Shown here: positions 35,314 to 42,990 of the stretch, one piece after another
Numbering within the stretch: position 1 is the stretch's first letter
How the letters are laid out: each line of letters begins with the position of its first letter
From: Thermoplasmata archaeon
Lineage (GTDB): Archaea > Thermoplasmatota > Thermoplasmata > Lutacidiplasmatales > UBA184
Reading direction: 5' to 3'
Assembly: GCA_035532555.1 (NCBI GenBank)
Contig: DATKQS010000023.1
Span: forward strand, 1-64,000
DNA: 64,000 bases
The notes under the pieces: generated by a model
Database searches by the model: none
Told to the model about the DNA's origin: nothing
What the model saw: only the letters and a program-made list of their open reading frames with translations
Program-made: the position numbers and the translations under genes

Positions 35314-35419
35314 TGGTGCTCCCGGCGGGAGTTTCCCCGCCCGGCGGCTGGCCGAGCGGATTTGAACCCGCGTCAGGGGCTCGAGAGGCCCCTATCCTTG
35401 ACCACTAGACTACGGGAGC
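35314..35419 (-). tRNA. tRNA-Glu (anticodon CTC) with a ~30-nt insertion in the T arm
   Basis: On the minus strand the 5' acceptor GCTCCCG (from 35419) pairs exactly with CGGGAGC (35324-35318), followed by A and an encoded CCA (35316-35314). The D arm GTCTAGTGGTCAAGGAT is typical of tRNA-Glu. The anticodon arm is GGGGC-CTCTCGA-GCCCC, giving CTC. The T arm starts GCGGG-TTCAAAT, but its partner CCCGC comes only after 30 extra bases that fold into a 9-bp hairpin. Removing them leaves a standard 76-nt tRNA with CCA. The extra piece is best explained as an intron near position 59-61. The exact splice points are ambiguous, and a perfect bulge-helix-bulge is not evident. Confidence 0.8.
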
Positions 35420-35608
35420 GCCCGAGCCCGAGGTATCGGACCGCCTCCTTGAGCCTTTCGACCGAACGGCCCGGCTCCGATACGATAGGAAGTTCAGTCT
35501 TGCTCGGGAGAAATCGGAACCGACCCGGTTGCGTACCACGCGACTCCCGTGAACCGGGGAATGAAGCCCATCGATCGGTAGAGTCGCTCGGCGCGTGCGT
35601 TCCCATCG

Positions 35609-35650
35609 GTGACATCCTCCCCCGAACGAGTTCGGGGGCTTCCTCCGGGA
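35609..35650 (-). ncRNA. Likely 3' end of the omega-RNA of the IS200/605-type element
   Basis: Downstream of the tnpB stop the minus strand reads through a strong hairpin (35619-35638) and ends GGAGGATGTCAC. In characterised TnpB systems the guide RNA ends here and the next bases, in this case GNAT sequence CGATGGGAACG, become the guide. The 5' limit of the RNA probably lies inside tnpB and cannot be set. Confidence 0.5.
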
Positions 35651-35651
35651 C

Positions 35652-36884
35652 TCATCGTGCTACCTCCGAATCCCGTGGGGGTTCCTGTCTCTTCGACCGA
35701 ACTCGCCGCCCCTTGCGGTGCGGTGGAGGTACGATCTCCACAGGCGTGGATTCCCCGGTGCCCCCGGGTACTTGGGCGAGTGCGCGAGCCAAGATGTTCT
35801 TAGCCGCGTTCAGGTCTCGATCGAGACGAAGCCCGCACGGACACGAGTACGTGCGGTCCTGGAGAGGGAGGGGAGGGTCGGCGAGACGGCCGCATTTCGA
35901 GCAGGTCTGGGTCGTCCCCTTCGCGGGGACCTCGGCATACCGACCCGACCTACGGGCCTCCTTATACTTCGACATCTGCCGGAGCATCCCCCATCCGGCG
36001 TCGGAGATCGACTTCGACAGGTGGCCGTTCCCAAGCATCGACGGGACCGAAAGGTCCTCGAAGGCGATCAGGTCGTGGTGCTTCACCCACCCCGTCGTGG
36101 TCTTGTGGGCAAAGTCTCTCCGCTGGTCGCGGACCTTCGCGTGACACCGGACAACCCGGAGCTTCGCTTTCTCCCGGTTGTGGGAACCCTTCTTGCGGCG
36201 CGAGACGACCCGCTGGGCACGACCAAGGCGTTTCTCCGACCGGCGGAGGAACCTCGGCGGCATGGCCATCTCTCCTGTCGATAGTGTGGCAAGGTGGGAG
36301 AGGCCCAGATCCACGCCCACCGGGCTCGTGGTGGGAGCATCCGACGGAGGGGCGGGGTCGGCCACCTCTACCGTGAGTACGGCGAACCATCGGTCTCCCT
36401 CGCGCTTCACGGTGCAGGTCTTAACTCGGCCCTCGGGAGGTTCTCGGGAGACCTTCACCGGCAGGTCCCCCAGCATGGCGAGATGCAGACGTCGGGTGCC
36501 GTTCCTCCCCGACACGAGAGCGGCGGAGCCGTTGGCGTCGGGGTAGGTGAGGGAGATGACCTCCCGCTTGAATCGCGGGAAACCGGGATGGCCGCCCTCT
36601 TTCACGCGCCGGAAGAAGTGCTTGAACCCGTCGTCGAGGCGGGCGAGGGTCTCTTGGGCGACATGGCCGTAGACACGCCCGACCCCTTCCTGGTCGTAGG
36701 CTCGCCACCGCGCGAGGTCCCGGCATTGGCGGACGTAGGAGAGGGACTTCTTCTCCTTCCGCCACGCGTCGCACCGTTGTTCGATGGCGTGGTTCCACAG
36801 GAAGCGCAGTTCATCGAACTGACGGAGGAGTTCCCTCTCCTGATTCGGGAACGGGTAGAGGCGATACTTGCAGGGGAGATACAT
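35652..36884 (-). CDS. tnpB: TnpB, RNA-guided nuclease of the IS200/605-type element
   Basis: 410 residues from the ATG at 36882-36884 (MYLPCKYRLYPFPNQ), the usual TnpB start; the frame is open to 36923. RuvC acids are D192 (GVDLGLSHLAT), E276 (IAFEDLSVPS) and D357 (LDRDLNAAKN), and the zinc finger CSKCG...CPCG is complete. All key residues are present. It differs clearly from the IS607 TnpB in this window, so the two elements arrived separately. It sits inside a GNAT gene in the same orientation. Confidence 0.9.
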   Translation of the reverse strand: MYLPCKYRLYPFPNQERELLRQFDELRFLWNHAIEQRCDAWRKEKKSLSYVRQCRDLARWRAYDQEGVGRVYGHVAQETLARLDDGFKHFFRRVKEGGHPGFPRFKREVISLTYPDANGSAALVSGRNGTRRLHLAMLGDLPVKVSREPPEGRVKTCTVKREGDRWFAVLTVEVADPAPPSDAPTTSPVGVDLGLSHLATLSTGEMAMPPRFLRRSEKRLGRAQRVVSRRKKGSHNREKAKLRVVRCHAKVRDQRRDFAHKTTTGWVKHHDLIAFEDLSVPSMLGNGHLSKSISDAGWGMLRQMSKYKEARRSGRYAEVPAKGTTQTCSKCGRLADPPLPLQDRTYSCPCGLRLDRDLNAAKNILARALAQVPGGTGESTPVEIVPPPHRKGRRVRSKRQEPPRDSEVAR

Positions 36885-37914
36885 CTTCGGAGGTAGCACT
36901 TCCCCCACATTCCCGAAGCGCATAAGGGGCCCGCTGACCCCCCTACAAGTAGGGGGGCTTGCGCTCGCCCTTCATTCGTCACGTTGAGCCGAAGCGCGGG
37001 AGCGGACCGGCTCCGTACCGATGCAAGGCTGGCCGCGATCAGCGCACCAGCGATTCCCTGACCTCGCTGGGCCGGGTCCACCATGACGCCCGCGAGGAGC
37101 GGATGGCCTTCCATCGCCACGAGCAACGTGGCCCCGACGATCCGTCCATCGCGCACCGCGACGAACGAGTCCTCCGGCAGGAAGGGGCCCCAGTCCCCTC
37201 CGAGGAGCTTCGCCATCCCACGCTCCGAATCGCGACCGGGATCCGGGTCCTCCATGAACAGATACCGATCGAATCGCCCCGAGTACGCGAGTCGGTGGAG
37301 CACCGCCAGCTCCGCCGCATCCTCGAGGTGCACCCGCCGAGCGCTGAGGCCGGTCTTCCGGGAAGCGGAAGGAAGAGGCGCTCCATCCGGGAACTCCATC
37401 TCGGTCCGCGAGAAGCGGCGGAACCCGAGCGGCTCCATCATCCCCGCCTGCTGCGCTGGTTCGAGCCCGAGGAGATCTCCCGTGGAGAACGCGACGGGGC
37501 CGTCCCTTGGGGACTTGTCGATGATCCGCCGGAGAAACTCGCGATACGCCGCCGGGGTTCGCCGGCCCGAACGGAGATAGAGCAGGCTGACCCGGCGGGC
37601 GGGTAGGGGGATCCGGCTCCACGTCGCGATCCCGATCAACTCGGGACCATCGACGGCGAGCACGCCACGCTCTCTCCGCTGTCGAGCGCTTGGCGCATTC
37701 GTACCGTCCATTCCTCCTCCGCGAACCGGCCACCCGCGATCTCCGCGAGGGCCTCTTGGCACAGCTGCCAGCCTTCGCCGGGTCGCTGGGAGAGCGGGAT
37801 CGTCTCGAGCATCGGGGCCGTCGGACCTCCTGCGTCGAATAAAATAAACGGCTAACGGGGTTGCCGCGCGCTCTCCGAAGGCCCTAAGTGCGCTCTCGAG
37901 CTTGGTTCAGGAAG

Positions 37915-38364
37915 ATGACTCCGCCGGTCAAGGCCCGCAGCGGCCACATCCTCCTCGACCCCAGACGCAGCTACAAGGACCTCATCCGAGTTTTCCCCGA
38001 GATCTACAAGAAGGTCGTTGAAGCGAACCGTCCGTTCGCGAAGGAAGGAGAGACGATCCTGCCGGACGTGCTCCTCGAGGAGAACCTGCGGGACCTGCGC
38101 GCCGATCGCAAGCCCGCGGGGTACAACCGCATCGACGCCTTCGGGCTCCGGTTGATCTTCCCCCTGGCCGACGAGCGCCGGGTGGAGTTCTACTTCACCA
38201 AAGCGCTACGGGGGCAGGACATCGTCCAAGTCACCGAGCAGGTCTCGGCCATGCTCCGCCGCCGCGGTATCAAGCACACGGTCGAGTACGACCGACTGCC
38301 TCTCGGACCGCCGCGCGGCCCTCCGGGGATCATCCTCGCCGGGGCCCAGTTGAGTTCTCGCTGA
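37915..38364 (+). CDS. Conserved small protein of unknown function
   Basis: 149 residues from the ATG at 37915; a GTG at 37888 is an alternative. The sequence is basic and well-ordered (DPRRSYKDLIRVFPEIYKKV, YNRIDAFGLRLIFPLADE, VEFYFTKALRGQDIVQVTEQ), with no motif I can name. TATA-like AAAATAAACG lies at 37841-37850, followed by AACGGCTAACGGGGT, a 15-mer that also occurs before the IS607 element at 3392. It is convergent with aIF5A. Codon use looks like the housekeeping genes, so it is probably a real, vertically inherited gene. Confidence 0.6.
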   Translation: MTPPVKARSGHILLDPRRSYKDLIRVFPEIYKKVVEANRPFAKEGETILPDVLLEENLRDLRADRKPAGYNRIDAFGLRLIFPLADERRVEFYFTKALRGQDIVQVTEQVSAMLRRRGIKHTVEYDRLPLGPPRGPPGIILAGAQLSSR

Positions 38365-38371
38365 ATCCGCG

Positions 38372-38758
38372 CTACGAGCGCGTGATCTTGCGGCGGCCCA
38401 ACGCCTCGAGGTACTGAATTTCCGACCCTGGCTGGAGCTGCCCCTTCGTCTCCGCATCGAGGGCCATCGAGAACGTCGCGTAGGTTTCCATGTCCATGAG
38501 CTGGACCTCGGTGTCCGTCAGCGAGAGGACCTGGGCCTGGTGCTTGCCGATCATCGGGATCTGGACCTTGTGCTTCACGGGATGGACGACGCTGCGCTTC
38601 GCTCCGTCGAAGATGCCGACGGCGTCGATCCGAGACTTCGCTTCCCCGTGCTTTCCCGGCTTAGAAGTCTGGATGCTCAGGATGCGGCACGGCTCGTCGT
38701 CGATGATCATGTACCGGCCTTCCTTGAGCTCGCGAACCTCGGCCTGCGTCCACGCCAT
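38372..38758 (-). CDS. Translation initiation factor aIF5A
   Basis: 128 residues from the ATG at 38756-38758. The hypusination loop is [10 protein letters not shown] with the modified lysine at K36, and the C-terminal OB fold follows ([14 protein letters not shown]). aIF5A binds the ribosomal E site and helps peptide-bond formation at difficult sequences such as proline runs; it needs deoxyhypusine modification. A TATA-like AAGATTTATCC lies about 40-50 nt upstream. Single-gene unit, divergent from the nucleotidyltransferase gene. Confidence 0.93.
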   Translation of the reverse strand: MAWTQAEVRELKEGRYMIIDDEPCRILSIQTSKPGKHGEAKSRIDAVGIFDGAKRSVVHPVKHKVQIPMIGKHQAQVLSLTDTEVQLMDMETYATFSMALDAETKGQLQPGSEIQYLEALGRRKITRS

Positions 38759-38956
38759 GAATGGATCCCTGCGGGCGAGCAGGACGAAGGCGGGATAAAT
38801 CTTGCCCCGGCGGCCGCGGACCGCGGGCGGAAGTGATACGAAGCGCCCGATGGGCTTCACGCCGGTCGAGAACGGCCGCCCCGGGTCGTCTGCTCTAGGC
38901 CGCGCTCGGTTTCTAGGTATGTTTATCATGGCCCGCTTTCTTACTTAGAAAGGGCG

Positions 38957-39385
38957 ATGACGCGGCGTAGTTTGGCGCATTGCTACCGGTGCGGGTACGT
39001 TTGGCTGCCGCGCCGGCCTCGGATCCGGATCTGCGCTCGCTGTAAGTCGCCATACTATTGGCTCCCGAAGGTCCGGGTCCCTCGGTACGGCTCAGGCCTT
39101 GGGATCGATGATATCATCGGTGAGCGGCGGAAGCAGGTGCTCCGACTCGCCCGGAGCTACGGGGCCGAGAACGTTCGGGTCTTCGGTTCCGTCGCTCGTA
39201 GAGAAGCGACGCCGAACAGCGATGTCGACATTGTGGTCGATCCGATTCGATCCGATCGGTATCGACCGATCGATCTCGCACTAGCCCTGCAAAAAACTCT
39301 CGGAAGGCCGGTCGATCTGGTGTCGGAACGGTCGCTGCACTGGCTCATCCAGCCGAGAGTCGTTGCGGAGGCCATTCCATTGTGA
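38957..39385 (+). CDS. Zinc-ribbon nucleotidyltransferase (MNT-like)
   Basis: 142 residues. The N-terminus is a zinc ribbon (CYRCGYVW ... CARCKSPYYW), followed by a minimal nucleotidyltransferase domain with VFGSVARREATPNSDVDIVVD, which carries the GSx..SDxD catalytic motif. MNT proteins pair with HEPN RNases, and can inactivate them by adding AMP residues to a tyrosine. The downstream HEPN gene overlaps by four bases (ATGA-like, 39382-39385). The added zinc ribbon is unusual for MNT antitoxins. A TATA-like TGTTTATCAT is about 30-38 nt upstream. Confidence 0.82.
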   Translation: MTRRSLAHCYRCGYVWLPRRPRIRICARCKSPYYWLPKVRVPRYGSGLGIDDIIGERRKQVLRLARSYGAENVRVFGSVARREATPNSDVDIVVDPIRSDRYRPIDLALALQKTLGRPVDLVSERSLHWLIQPRVVAEAIPL

Positions 39386-39738
39386 TAGATGCTGCCGATA
39401 GGAGCGAGGTCTATCTGGTTCTTGCTGTCGAGCATCTACGCAACGCCCTCCAGTACGCCGAGCGCGGCCGACGGGTCTTCTTCGACGAGGGAACCCCAGA
39501 CACGTACCTGCTCGTAGAGGGCGAACTGCGCAAGGCCTTCGAGTCGTTGAACCGGCTCGGGCGGCCGTTTTGGAAGGCGAACCCGATGGTCCCCCGCGAC
39601 CGGATCGGAGAGATCCGACAACTGCTGACCCACGATTATGTGGACGTCGATCCCGCGCTCGTCTGGGGCGTCGTCACGAAGGAAGCTCGGCCCCTGCTTC
39701 GTCGGCTCGCGAGGGCCAAGGCTCCGAGGTCAGCGTAG
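39382..39738 (+). CDS. HEPN-domain protein, toxin of an MNT-HEPN pair
   Basis: 118 residues, all helical, starting with an ATA/GTG-type overlap at the end of the nucleotidyltransferase gene. The motif RQLLTHDYVDVD matches the HEPN RNase signature RX4HXY. In known systems this motif forms the RNase site at a dimer interface, and its tyrosine is the target of the partner. The pair is a likely toxin-antitoxin module. The C-terminus is basic. Confidence 0.78.
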   Translation: MIDAADRSEVYLVLAVEHLRNALQYAERGRRVFFDEGTPDTYLLVEGELRKAFESLNRLGRPFWKANPMVPRDRIGEIRQLLTHDYVDVDPALVWGVVTKEARPLLRRLARAKAPRSA

Positions 39739-39848
39739 AGACCCGACCTGGATCGGCTCGAGGGCCGGACCACAAGCGATGGGTCCTCGGCTCTCGAGAG
39801 GGCAAGATAATTAGGGAGGACCCGCTTGGGTCAGTCGGAGCGTCGGTT

Positions 39849-40004
39849 ATGGTCGTGGATACGTCGTTGTCCCTGGCCCTGCTGGTAATCGCGGCCATTG
39901 TCGTGATCATCGTGGTGGTCATCAAGTTCTTCTGGCTCCTGCTTCTCGTGGGTGGGTTGCTCGTCGTTAGCTATCTATTCTACACCGGAACCTTGCACTT
40001 CTGA
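39849..40004 (+). CDS. Small membrane protein
   Basis: 51 residues from the ATG at 39849 (MVVDTSLSLALLVIAAIV). Two hydrophobic stretches separated by a single lysine (VVIKFFWLLLLVGGLLVV) make a helical hairpin or one long helix. A TATA-like AGATAATTAG is about 40 nt upstream. No family assignment is possible. Reading conservation would be the test of whether it is real. Confidence 0.5.
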   Translation: MVVDTSLSLALLVIAAIVVIIVVVIKFFWLLLLVGGLLVVSYLFYTGTLHF

Positions 40005-40566
40005 CGGCAGGCCCGCCGGGGCCCGGAGGCGATGCCCACGGCGCCGCTTCTTCCGTCCCGATCGGGCGCCCCTGGTCCGGGCCCCTGTCACTGCCCGCCC
40101 GAACGAGTCGAGGAGCGGGATCGGATGCGGTGACGGCCCCAATGCCAAGACGCCTTCCGCCGCCGCGCCGCGATGAGAACGATAAAACCTAGCCAGAGCG
40201 CGGCCACCATGGCATCTCGCTCCGCCCGCTTCATCGCGCCCCGATGACCTCCCAATCGCTCTCTGCTTATCCGTCTTCGCGCGTACGTTCACGTGGGTCA
40301 CCCCGCCCGAGCGACCCTCGGCGGGGTGCCGTGCGTTCTCCGAGCACTCGCTCTCAGAGTGCCGCCCGCGCACCGATCCGGGATGGAGAGGCCGGCCGGA
40401 CGTGCAGGTATCGCGGGCTCCATGATTTGGGGGTAGCTGGACGAGGGATTCCCGCGGGCACCGATAAAGTGCCCGCCGCCGTGGTCGCTCGCCCGGGACG
40501 GAGCCACTACTTCCTCGTGGTGGGCTCGGGCGAACGTACCTGTTCTCCGAGGCTGCCTCCCCCGAT
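40005..40566. other. Intergenic stretch without a supported gene
   Basis: About 560 bp between the small membrane protein and the RHH gene promoter. Open frames on both strands have no recognisable family content. A minus-strand frame near 40090-40210 would encode a 40-residue basic peptide with one hydrophobic stretch, too weak to call. Confidence 0.4.
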
Positions 40567-40616
40567 GTTAAACAAAAGTCAGACAATATTTAAATAGTTG
40601 TTTAATATCGTTAAAC
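40567..40616 (+). promoter_or_regulatory. Promoter with inverted and direct repeats before the RHH gene
   Basis: An AT-rich island in GC-rich DNA. TTAAACAA (40568-40575) and TTGTTTAA (40598-40605) are exact inverted repeats flanking the TATA-like ATATTTAAATA (40587-40596 region); GTTAAAC also repeats directly at 40567-40573 and 40610-40616. This layout fits autorepression by the RHH protein encoded just downstream, which is inference. Confidence 0.6.
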
Positions 40617-40619
40617 GCT

Positions 40620-41015
40620 GTGCGAACTGACCGGCCCCCGACGAAAGCGTCCCGATTTCTCGGCGTGCGCCTGACCGAGGAAGAGGAGACGCTGCTCGAA
40701 AACTTCCGCCGATCGCGTGAGTTTGCGAACCGCTCCGAAGCGGTCCGTGCGCTCGTGCGCGAGTCGGTGGAGCGTCGAGAATTTGCCTTCGAACTACCTG
40801 CCACCCTGCAGGCCGAGGTCGAGGCGCTCGTCGAAGATGGAGTTCTGAAGAGTCCCGAGAGCGCGATCGACACGCTCGTGACCCTCGGCATTGCAGAACT
40901 CGGGCGAACCCACGAACGCGTCGTCCAACTCCGCGCGCACGCGCGGAACGAGGCGACACGCCGTGAGAGCCGGCGGCGGGCAGATCGCGAGGGTCGGGGC
41001 CTCCTCGGGCGCTAG
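40620..41015 (+). CDS. Ribbon-helix-helix DNA-binding protein
   Basis: 131 residues from a GTG at 40620. Residues 10-50 form an RHH domain (SRFLGVRLTEEEETLLENF ... NRSEAVRALVRESVE). A second helical segment (ATLQAEVEALVEDGVLKSPESAIDTLVTLG) resembles a further RHH-like half, and the tail is highly basic. RHH proteins repress their own and other promoters as dimers. The repeat-rich promoter directly upstream is the probable target. No toxin gene follows, so a general regulator is more likely than an antitoxin. Confidence 0.72.
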   Translation: MRTDRPPTKASRFLGVRLTEEEETLLENFRRSREFANRSEAVRALVRESVERREFAFELPATLQAEVEALVEDGVLKSPESAIDTLVTLGIAELGRTHERVVQLRAHARNEATRRESRRRADREGRGLLGR

Positions 41016-41040
41016 GTCTCGAAAACAGGGTGTTGCAACC

Positions 41041-41268
41041 ATGGAACCGTTGGGAATCGCCTGGAGCGAACGAAGTGGATTCATCTGCCGACTGTGCCGT
41101 CAGGACGCCAAGCATAATGAGGTTCTCCGAATCTCATACTGCCCGGTACACGGGCTCAGCTCCCCGCTCGACGAGCTGCCCTGGCGACCGGAGGCACGAG
41201 CGATACGCGGCTCTACACTCGCACCGGGGATCGCGGCGAGACCGGTCTCGTCGGCGGGACGCGCATAG
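41041..41268 (+). CDS. Small cysteine-rich protein, or start of the cobalamin adenosyltransferase gene
   Basis: 75 residues from the ATG at 41041. The first part has a zinc-ribbon-like CRLC...YCPVHG; the second half overlaps the adenosyltransferase gene in another frame and is probably not meaningful. It may be a short zinc-binding protein ending inside the next gene. Alternatively a frameshift hides a fusion with that gene. Evidence is the clear start and the CxxC/CxxH pattern. Confidence 0.4.
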   Translation: MEPLGIAWSERSGFICRLCRQDAKHNEVLRISYCPVHGLSSPLDELPWRPEARAIRGSTLAPGIAARPVSSAGRA

Positions 41269-41756
41269 CGAAGGACTCCTTCCGGATCGGGGCCTACGGC
41301 ACCTTCGACGAGCTCGCCGCGTGCCTCGGCGTAGTCGAGACCTCACTTCCGGACGCACTGTCCGAAGTTCGGGCGCTCCTCCGACGTCTCGAGCACGAAC
41401 TCTTCCTCGCGGAGAGCGAGCTCGCTACGCCCTCGGGCAAAGCTCCCCCCGCGGGCCGCATCGAAGCACGCCACGTTCGCCGGCTCGAAGCGGACATCGA
41501 TCGGTACTCCGACGCGGTCCGATCGCTGCGCACATTCGTGCTCCCGACGGGATCGCCGGCGGCGGCCTACCTGCACTGGGCCCGGGCTCTCGCGCGCCGT
41601 GCGGAACGGGAGCTCTGGCGGCTGCACCGAACCGAACCTCAATCCGAGGAGCTGCTCCAATGGTCGAACCGCCTCGGCGACCTGTTCTTTGCACTCGCGC
41701 TGAGCGCGAACCGAGCGCTCGGCGTCTCCGAGGTCCCGCCCGACTACTCGGCGTAG
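41181..41756 (+). CDS. Cob(I)alamin adenosyltransferase, PduO type
   Basis: About 191 residues. The ATP-binding N-terminus TRLYTRTGDRGETGLVGG is followed by KDSFRIGAYGTFDELAA and the C-terminal LLQWSNRLGDLFFALAL, all standard for PduO-type ATR, which makes adenosylcobalamin. No ATG, GTG or TTG exists in frame between the upstream stop (41118) and TRLY; the CTG at 41181 or 41139 is the only near option. The start is therefore uncertain, and a frameshift with the ORF at 41041 is possible. It ends 21 nt before the YchF-type GTPase. Confidence 0.85.
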   Translation: MATGGTSDTRLYTRTGDRGETGLVGGTRIAKDSFRIGAYGTFDELAACLGVVETSLPDALSEVRALLRRLEHELFLAESELATPSGKAPPAGRIEARHVRRLEADIDRYSDAVRSLRTFVLPTGSPAAAYLHWARALARRAERELWRLHRTEPQSEELLQWSNRLGDLFFALALSANRALGVSEVPPDYSA

Positions 41757-41777
41757 GGACGGCGGTAGGAGAATCCG

Positions 41778-42974
41778 ATGGAGGTCGGGGTCGTCGGCCA
41801 ACCGAACGTCGGCAAGTCGACGTTCTTCAACGCGCTCACGCTGCTCGACGTCCCGATGGCTCCGTTCCCGTTCACGACCATCGCGCCCAACCGGGGGATC
41901 GCGGCGGTCCGGTCCCCGTGTCCGCATACCGAGAAGGGTACACCGTGCACCCCCGGCAACGCGAAGTGCGTCGACGGGACCCGGTGGATCCCCGTCAACA
42001 TGGTCGACGTGCCCGGGCTGGTACCCGGGGCGCACGAGGGGCGAGGTCTCGGCCACCGGTTCCTAGACGAGCTCCGCGCCGCGGACGGGTTCCTGCAGGT
42101 GGTCGACCTTTCGGGCTCGACGGACGCCGAGGGTGTGATCGACAACAGCGGACATCACAACCCCGCCGAGGAGGTCGAGTGGCTCCAGGAGGAGCTGGTC
42201 GCCTGGTGCGGGGAGATCCTTTCGAGGGAGTTCGGACGGCAGGCGCGCCACATCGAGATGGAGGGCCTCAAGACGGAGGAGTTCCTTGCCCAGCGCCTCG
42301 CAGGGCTCTCGATCACTCCGGCCGCGATCTCCGCCGCCCTGCGCGTGGTCCCAATCGACCGTGAGCACCCGTCCAAGTGGACGGCCGCGGACCGCACCGA
42401 GCTCGCGCGGGAGCTGCTCCGTGTCGCGAAGCCTCGAGAGGTCGTAGCGAACAAGTGCGACCGGGCCCTGCCGGCCCAGCGCGATCGGTTGGCGGAGGAG
42501 ATTCGACCCGTTCCCGTGATCGCGACCTCGGCCGATCAGGAGCTGACGCTGCGACGCGCCGCTCGAGCGGGCCTCGTCCGGTACCGCCCCGGAGATCCCT
42601 CGTTCACCCTCACCGACCCGGACCGCCTCTCCCCGGCGCAGCGCAGGGCGCTGGACGGGATTGCGGAGACGATGAAGCGTTGGGGATCGACCGGAGTCCA
42701 ATCCGCGCTCGAGTCGATGATCTTCGAGCGGCTCCACCGGATCGTGGTCTATCCGGTCGAGGACGAGACCCACTGGACGGACTCGCGGGGCCGGGTCCTC
42801 CCGGACGCGTTCCTGCTTCCGGCGGGCACCACGGCCCGGGCGATGGCCTACCGAGTGCACACCGATCTCGGGGAGAACTTCATCCGCGCGATCGACGCGC
42901 GGACCCATCGGGCCCTGGCCGCGGAACATCCGATGGAGCCGAACAGCGTCGTGCGGATCGTCGCCCGCAAGTAA
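41778..42974 (+). CDS. YchF/Obg-related GTPase, archaeal group
   Basis: 398 residues. G1 is GQPNVGKSTFFNAL, G3 is DVPGLVPGA, G4 is the NKCD in VVANKCDRA, and a C-terminal TGS domain ends the protein (DAFLLPAGTTARAMAYRVH). There are extra cysteines in CPHTEKGTPCTPGNAKC, typical of the archaeal branch. These GTPases bind ribosomes. It is convergent with the mevalonate kinase gene, 16 bp apart. Confidence 0.9.
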   Translation: MEVGVVGQPNVGKSTFFNALTLLDVPMAPFPFTTIAPNRGIAAVRSPCPHTEKGTPCTPGNAKCVDGTRWIPVNMVDVPGLVPGAHEGRGLGHRFLDELRAADGFLQVVDLSGSTDAEGVIDNSGHHNPAEEVEWLQEELVAWCGEILSREFGRQARHIEMEGLKTEEFLAQRLAGLSITPAAISAALRVVPIDREHPSKWTAADRTELARELLRVAKPREVVANKCDRALPAQRDRLAEEIRPVPVIATSADQELTLRRAARAGLVRYRPGDPSFTLTDPDRLSPAQRRALDGIAETMKRWGSTGVQSALESMIFERLHRIVVYPVEDETHWTDSRGRVLPDAFLLPAGTTARAMAYRVHTDLGENFIRAIDARTHRALAAEHPMEPNSVVRIVARK

Positions 42975-42990
42975 GCGACGCGGAGCCGCC

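Larger units (their letters stand above)
35609..36977 (-). mobile_element. TnpB-only IS200/IS605-type (IS1341-like) element
   Basis: The ends are set by the rejoined GNAT reading frame. The element starts after GTGAC (minus strand, 36982-36978) and ends in GGATGTCAC (35617-35609). A left-end hairpin CCCCCCTAC/GTAGGGGGG is at 36938-36957 and a right-end hairpin CCCCCGAAC/GTTCGGGGG at 35619-35638. There is no target duplication, as expected for this family. Only tnpB is carried; the Y1 transposase would have to come from elsewhere. Confidence 0.85.
35494..37812 (-). pseudogene. GNAT acetyltransferase gene split by an IS element
   Basis: The front part (37812 to 36978) encodes MLETIPLSQRPGEGWQ onward, a double-GNAT-like protein with MVDPAQRGQGIAGALIAA near its end. 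The rest (35608 to 35494) continues exactly in frame: ALRLNVT joins DGNARAERLYRSMGFIPRF and ends at a TGA. Between them lies a 1369-bp TnpB element. A second lesion is a two-base slip in GGAGAGAGCGT near 37680, where the frame moves from LDSGE to RGVLAVDG. GNAT enzymes transfer acetyl from acetyl-CoA. The gene is no longer functional as read. Confidence 0.8.

Noticed and set aside
39975-40586. 203-residue minus frame and an inner 40-residue membrane-like peptide
   Set aside because: No family, promoter or start signal; composition like other shadow frames.
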